Shown: positions 4,817 to 8,356 of the stretch, piece by piece
Position numbering within the stretch: the first letter of the stretch is position 1
Layout of the letters: each line of letters opens with the position of its first letter
NCBI GenBank assembly: GCA_030706265.1
Contig: JAUZOX010000094.1
Span: forward strand, 1-8,356
Direction: 5' to 3'
DNA: 8,356 nt
DNA from: Bacteroidota bacterium
GTDB lineage: Bacteria; Bacteroidota; Bacteroidia; Bacteroidales; Cfx3-03
The notes under the pieces: model-generated
Seen by the model: the letters and a program-made list of their open reading frames with translations, nothing else
Database searches by the model: none
Told to the model about the DNA's origin: nothing
Translations under genes and position numbers: made by a program

Positions 4817-7800
4817 ATGAAGAAAATTCATTATTGGGAGCAGGGTATTCACTATCTTCTCCAGAAACATCGGAATTTATTTTTTATGAAGCTGGCAGTT
4901 TTAATGATCTGTTCGCTTTCATTAACTGCTAAAACATCGGGTTCGGTTTTATCCCCAGACAATAATTCTGTGGATCAAGCAAGGAATACCCTAAGTGGTA
5001 TTGTGACTGATGCGAAAACAGGTGAAACTCTTCCGGGAGTACGCATAATTATTAAAGGAACAACAAGAGGAACGGTAACCGATCCGCAAGGGAAATTTGT
5101 TTTACAAAACTCAAAGCCCAATGCCATTCTTGTCGTTTCATACATGGGGTATGAAAAGCAGGAAATCGCAATCAATAACAATAATCAACTTGATATCAAA
5201 CTGGTTCCTACGGTCCAAAAGCTGGATGAAATTGTAGTAGTCGGTTATGGTACACAAAAGCGGCGGGATATTACCGGTTCCGTAATATCTGTCGATCAAT
5301 CACGGTTGGCAAACATGCCTAATACCAATTTTGCACAGGCTTTGGAAGGAGCCATGGCTGGTGTATCGGTAAGCACAAACAGTGGGGGTGCCGAAGGAAG
5401 CAATAGCATTATTATACGAGGTCAGAAATCTATTCTTGCCAATACTGATCCATTGATTATATTGGATGGGATCCCGTATAACGGTAGTATTTCCGATATA
5501 AGCCCAACCGATATTGCTTCTACCGAAATCTTAAAAGATGCCTCTGCAGCAGCCATTTATGGCTCTCGTGGGTCCAATGGTGTCATCCTGATTACTACTA
5601 AAAAAGGGAGCAGTGGCAAACCGATCGTTTCATATGATGCCTATGTCGGCATGGAAAAAATTGCCAACCTGCCACCCATCCTGTCGCCTGAAGAATTTTA
5701 TCAGTTCAAGATAACAAGAGAAGGACAAAGTGCCATTACAACCTCAGAACAGGCCGTTTATGATTCCAAAAAATTTCCAAATTGGTTGGATCTGGCCACC
5801 CAAACAGGATTGAAAACACAACATACCTTGAGTGTCAGGGGCGGTAATGATGCCATTAAATATTTTGCATCTGCCAATTATTTGGATGTGAAGGGCATCG
5901 CGGTGAATGACAATTTCAAGAGTATGTCGACAAGAATCAACCTGGAGGCTAAGATGACCGAATGGTTGACCTATGGTACCAACACTCAGTTAACTTATGA
6001 CGATCGGGGTGGAGTTGCTGCAAGTTTCAGTGGTGAAAATGGGGCCTATGAATTTAATCCCCTGACAACCGCATTTGACTCTTTAGGAAATCAAACAATT
6101 TATCCCTGGCCGCAGGATGTCCATTTTGGAAATCCATTAGCTCCAATTTTAGCAAAGAATACCGATAATACTTATAAAATATTCACTACCAATTACCTCC
6201 AGGTCAAAGTTCCTTTCATTAAGGGATTAGGCTACAGGCTGAACACAGGCGTGGAATACCAGCAAAGAAATATCAGTACTTATTATGGCCGTAATACCTT
6301 AGAAGGCCTGTCTAACAACGGTTCACTTTCAACAAGCAATAGCAATGTAAATAATTATACTATTGAAAATATTTTAACTTACGATCGTGAATTTGGCAAA
6401 CACACCATTGGAATTACAGGATTGTATAGTTACGAACAAAACCTGACAACTTCCAATTCTTTAGCTGCACAGCAATTCCCGGGTGATGTATTAACGGCTT
6501 ACCAGGCAAATGTGGCATTAGCAGTTCAACCCAGTGCCAGCTATAGCAAGCGCACGTTGATATCGCAAATGGCAAGAATTAATTACGGTTACGATGGTCG
6601 ATATCTGTTGACTTTAACCGGTAGGCGCGATGGTTCCTCAGCATTCGGGGTAAATGATAAATTCAGCTTTTTCCCATCTATGGCCTTTGCCTGGAACATT
6701 ACCAATGAATCATTCATGAAAAATAACAAGACCATATCCAATTTGAAACTGCGTGTTTCATATGGAAGTAATGGTAATCAGGCCATCGGTAACTACAAAA
6801 CGCTGGCAACTTTAGCCACTCGTCCTTATGTTGACGGTACCACAACTGAACCGGGTTACATCCCGTCAAGTTTGGATGATCCTAATTTGCATTGGGAGAC
6901 AACGAATTCAGCAAATCTTGGATTAGATTTTGGATTTTTGAAAGGACGTATTCAAGGAGCCGTAGATTTATATGATGCCAAAACCCATGACCTCTTATTA
7001 AACAGAAGCATTTCTCCCGTTCAAGGAATCAACAGCATTACTCAAAACATTGGCAAAACAGAAAACAAGGGGATCGAATTAACCGTAAACTCTGTCAATG
7101 TCAAAACCGCAACTTTTACATGGTCAACAAATTTCAATATTTCAGCTAATCAAAATAAGATAGTTGCATTGTATGGTGATGCGAAAAACGATACACTGAA
7201 CCGGTGGTTTATCGGCCATCCGATTAATGTGAATTTTGGTTATGTGTTTAATGGCATTTATCAAAAGACCGACGACACTATTAATACTCCACAAGGTAAA
7301 GTTCATCCGGGTGATGCCAAAATATTGGATATTAACAAGGATGGGGTGATCAACAGTAAGGACAGAACCATCATCTCTAATAATGTTGACCCCAAATACA
7401 CATGGGGAATGGCCAATACCTTTAACTATAAAGGATTTTCACTCTACATATTTATTCAGGGGCAAGCAGGAAGTAAGCAGGTGAATTCGATGTTGAATGA
7501 GAATGGTGTTCAGTCGGGTGTAAGGCACAATACCATCATTAAAAACTGGTGGACCCCCACAAATCCGACAAAAGATTATTGGGCAAATTCGCTGACATCC
7601 AATAAGCTTGGCGTTCCGATCGTACAGAGTACTGGATTTACCCGCGTAAAAGATATTTCTCTGGGATATGACTTTTCTGACAAAGTCTTGCAAAGACTAA
7701 AATTAACCAAGTTAAAGATTTATATTGAAGCGCGTAATCTATTTACCTATACCGAATGGATAGGACTTGATCCCGAGTTTAGCAGCCAAACAACGATTCC

Positions 7801-7843
7801 ATTGCAAAAGGAATATGTAGTAGGATTAAATGTAAGCTTGTAA
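4817..7843 (+). CDS. SusC/RagA-family TonB-dependent outer-membrane receptor
   Basis: This receptor imports ligand across the outer membrane using TonB-ExbBD energy and is normally capped by the SusD-like partner encoded next. It has 1008 residues, a usual length. A basic N-terminus leads to a hydrophobic signal segment at about 21-37. A carboxypeptidase-regulatory-like (CarboxypepD_reg) domain spans about 57-130 (GIVTDAKTGETLPGV). The SusC signature KLDEIVVVGYGTQKR lies at 135-149, followed by the plug domain at about 151-264 with RGQKS, LIILDGIP and the family motif DASAAAIYGSRGSNGVILIT at 241-260. The rest is the 22-strand barrel. A Ca-binding EF-hand-like loop DINKDGVINSKD is at 838-849, common in SusC proteins. 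No STN domain precedes the plug, so signalling through an anti-sigma factor is unlikely. This agrees with the neighbouring LacI-type regulator. ATG 4817 is chosen because the long charged N-terminus is typical; Met24 (4886) is the alternative. The substrate is unknown. Confidence 0.96.
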   Translation: MKKIHYWEQGIHYLLQKHRNLFFMKLAVLMICSLSLTAKTSGSVLSPDNNSVDQARNTLSGIVTDAKTGETLPGVRIIIKGTTRGTVTDPQGKFVLQNSKPNAILVVSYMGYEKQEIAINNNNQLDIKLVPTVQKLDEIVVVGYGTQKRRDITGSVISVDQSRLANMPNTNFAQALEGAMAGVSVSTNSGGAEGSNSIIIRGQKSILANTDPLIILDGIPYNGSISDISPTDIASTEILKDASAAAIYGSRGSNGVILITTKKGSSGKPIVSYDAYVGMEKIANLPPILSPEEFYQFKITREGQSAITTSEQAVYDSKKFPNWLDLATQTGLKTQHTLSVRGGNDAIKYFASANYLDVKGIAVNDNFKSMSTRINLEAKMTEWLTYGTNTQLTYDDRGGVAASFSGENGAYEFNPLTTAFDSLGNQTIYPWPQDVHFGNPLAPILAKNTDNTYKIFTTNYLQVKVPFIKGLGYRLNTGVEYQQRNISTYYGRNTLEGLSNNGSLSTSNSNVNNYTIENILTYDREFGKHTIGITGLYSYEQNLTTSNSLAAQQFPGDVLTAYQANVALAVQPSASYSKRTLISQMARINYGYDGRYLLTLTGRRDGSSAFGVNDKFSFFPSMAFAWNITNESFMKNNKTISNLKLRVSYGSNGNQAIGNYKTLATLATRPYVDGTTTEPGYIPSSLDDPNLHWETTNSANLGLDFGFLKGRIQGAVDLYDAKTHDLLLNRSISPVQGINSITQNIGKTENKGIELTVNSVNVKTATFTWSTNFNISANQNKIVALYGDAKNDTLNRWFIGHPINVNFGYVFNGIYQKTDDTINTPQGKVHPGDAKILDINKDGVINSKDRTIISNNVDPKYTWGMANTFNYKGFSLYIFIQGQAGSKQVNSMLNENGVQSGVRHNTIIKNWWTPTNPTKDYWANSLTSNKLGVPIVQSTGFTRVKDISLGYDFSDKVLQRLKLTKLKIYIEARNLFTYTEWIGLDPEFSSQTTIPLQKEYVVGLNVSL

Positions 7844-7873
7844 TAACTTTTATTTCAGTATAATTGAAACATT

Positions 7874-8356
7874 ATGAAACTATATAAAAAATTTATCATC
7901 GGCATAGTTAGTACGCTGTTGGTTACAGCTTGTTCTAAAAATGCATTGAACGAAGACTCCCGTAGTGTATTAACTGCAAATCTTTTGTTTACGAGTCAGG
8001 CAGGTTTTCAAAACGCATTAAATGGTTTATATGATGAGGCACGCAGATATCGTTCAGGCGATACTTACGGCAGCACCAATAACATCATGTGTATGCCGGA
8101 AATGATTGGTGTAGATAATGCCTTTGGCAATTGGCGAGATCCCAATATTGACGTTTTTAATCTCTGGGGAATTTTGAATAATCCCTCATTCGGTCAATAT
8201 AATAATATCTGGAGTTGGCTATATCAGACGATCAATGCAGCAAATACCATCATTAATCGCGCTAATACAGCAAAAATTGAGTGGACCGTTCAGGATAAAA
8301 ACAATGTCATTGCACAAGCAAGGTTTATCCGAGCCTATTGTTACCGCCATCTCACC
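7874..8356 (+). CDS. SusD/RagB-family surface lipoprotein, N-terminal part, cut by window edge
   Basis: This is the surface-exposed glycan- or nutrient-binding lipoprotein that acts as a lid on the SusC-type receptor. The frame is open from ATG 7874 to the right edge (161 residues of an expected 450-600). The signal peptide is short and ends in a lipobox LVTAC, with lipidated Cys20 followed by SKNALNED. The helical SusD N-terminal region follows: FTSQAGFQNALNGLYDEARR at about 39-58, an NIWSWLYQTINAANTIINRA helix at about 111-130, and AQARFIRAYCYRHL at 147-160. The last corresponds to the family's highly conserved EARFLRAYYYF-type helix in the TPR-like core. It starts 30 bases after the susC-like stop and is almost certainly in the same operon. 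No substrate-contact residues can be judged because the binding domain lies beyond the edge. Confidence 0.94.
   Translation, partial: MKLYKKFIIGIVSTLLVTACSKNALNEDSRSVLTANLLFTSQAGFQNALNGLYDEARRYRSGDTYGSTNNIMCMPEMIGVDNAFGNWRDPNIDVFNLWGILNNPSFGQYNNIWSWLYQTINAANTIINRANTAKIEWTVQDKNNVIAQARFIRAYCYRHLT

Overview
The window looks like Bacteroidota chromosome. The evidence is a SusC/SusD-type outer-membrane gene pair, a second secreted beta-barrel protein with a C-terminal phenylalanine, AT-rich ribosome-binding regions without clear Shine-Dalgarno sequences, and AT-rich intergenic DNA. The order within the phylum cannot be fixed from what is visible.

Left third, minus strand (1-2131): two co-oriented genes separated by 26 bases. 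Upstream is an outer-membrane beta-barrel protein of unknown function (845-2131). Downstream is the N-terminal 272 residues of a chromate-type (CHR/ChrA family) transporter that runs off the left edge (1-818). They are probably co-transcribed, but nothing links their functions.

Middle (2132-3522): about 1.4 kb with no convincing gene, and the oddest part of the window. It holds several repeat families. A 451-bp segment (2325-2775) is bounded by imperfect inverted repeats and contains a long imperfect palindrome (2389-2571) and a REP-like perfect 19-bp hairpin (2660-2702). Next to it lie a 16-bp-stem hairpin (2727-2776) and a short 27-bp-period tandem repeat. Then come one partial and two full copies of an approximately 87-bp unit (2835-3235). 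The last 280 bases are very A/T-rich and carry the probable LacI-gene promoter. A perfect operator-like palindrome (3463-3478) overlaps its -33 element.

Right half, plus strand (3523-8356): a LacI-family transcriptional regulator (3523-4563), a SusC/RagA-family TonB-dependent receptor (4817-7843) and the start of a SusD/RagB-family lipoprotein (7874 to the right edge). The likely picture is the start of a nutrient (probably glycan or sugar) uptake locus. In it the regulator senses a small ligand and controls an outer-membrane pair: SusD captures the substrate at the surface and SusC imports it with TonB energy. The genes that would name the substrate lie beyond the right edge.

No undescribed protein system is evident. 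The least explained material is the repeat cluster and the operator-like palindrome.
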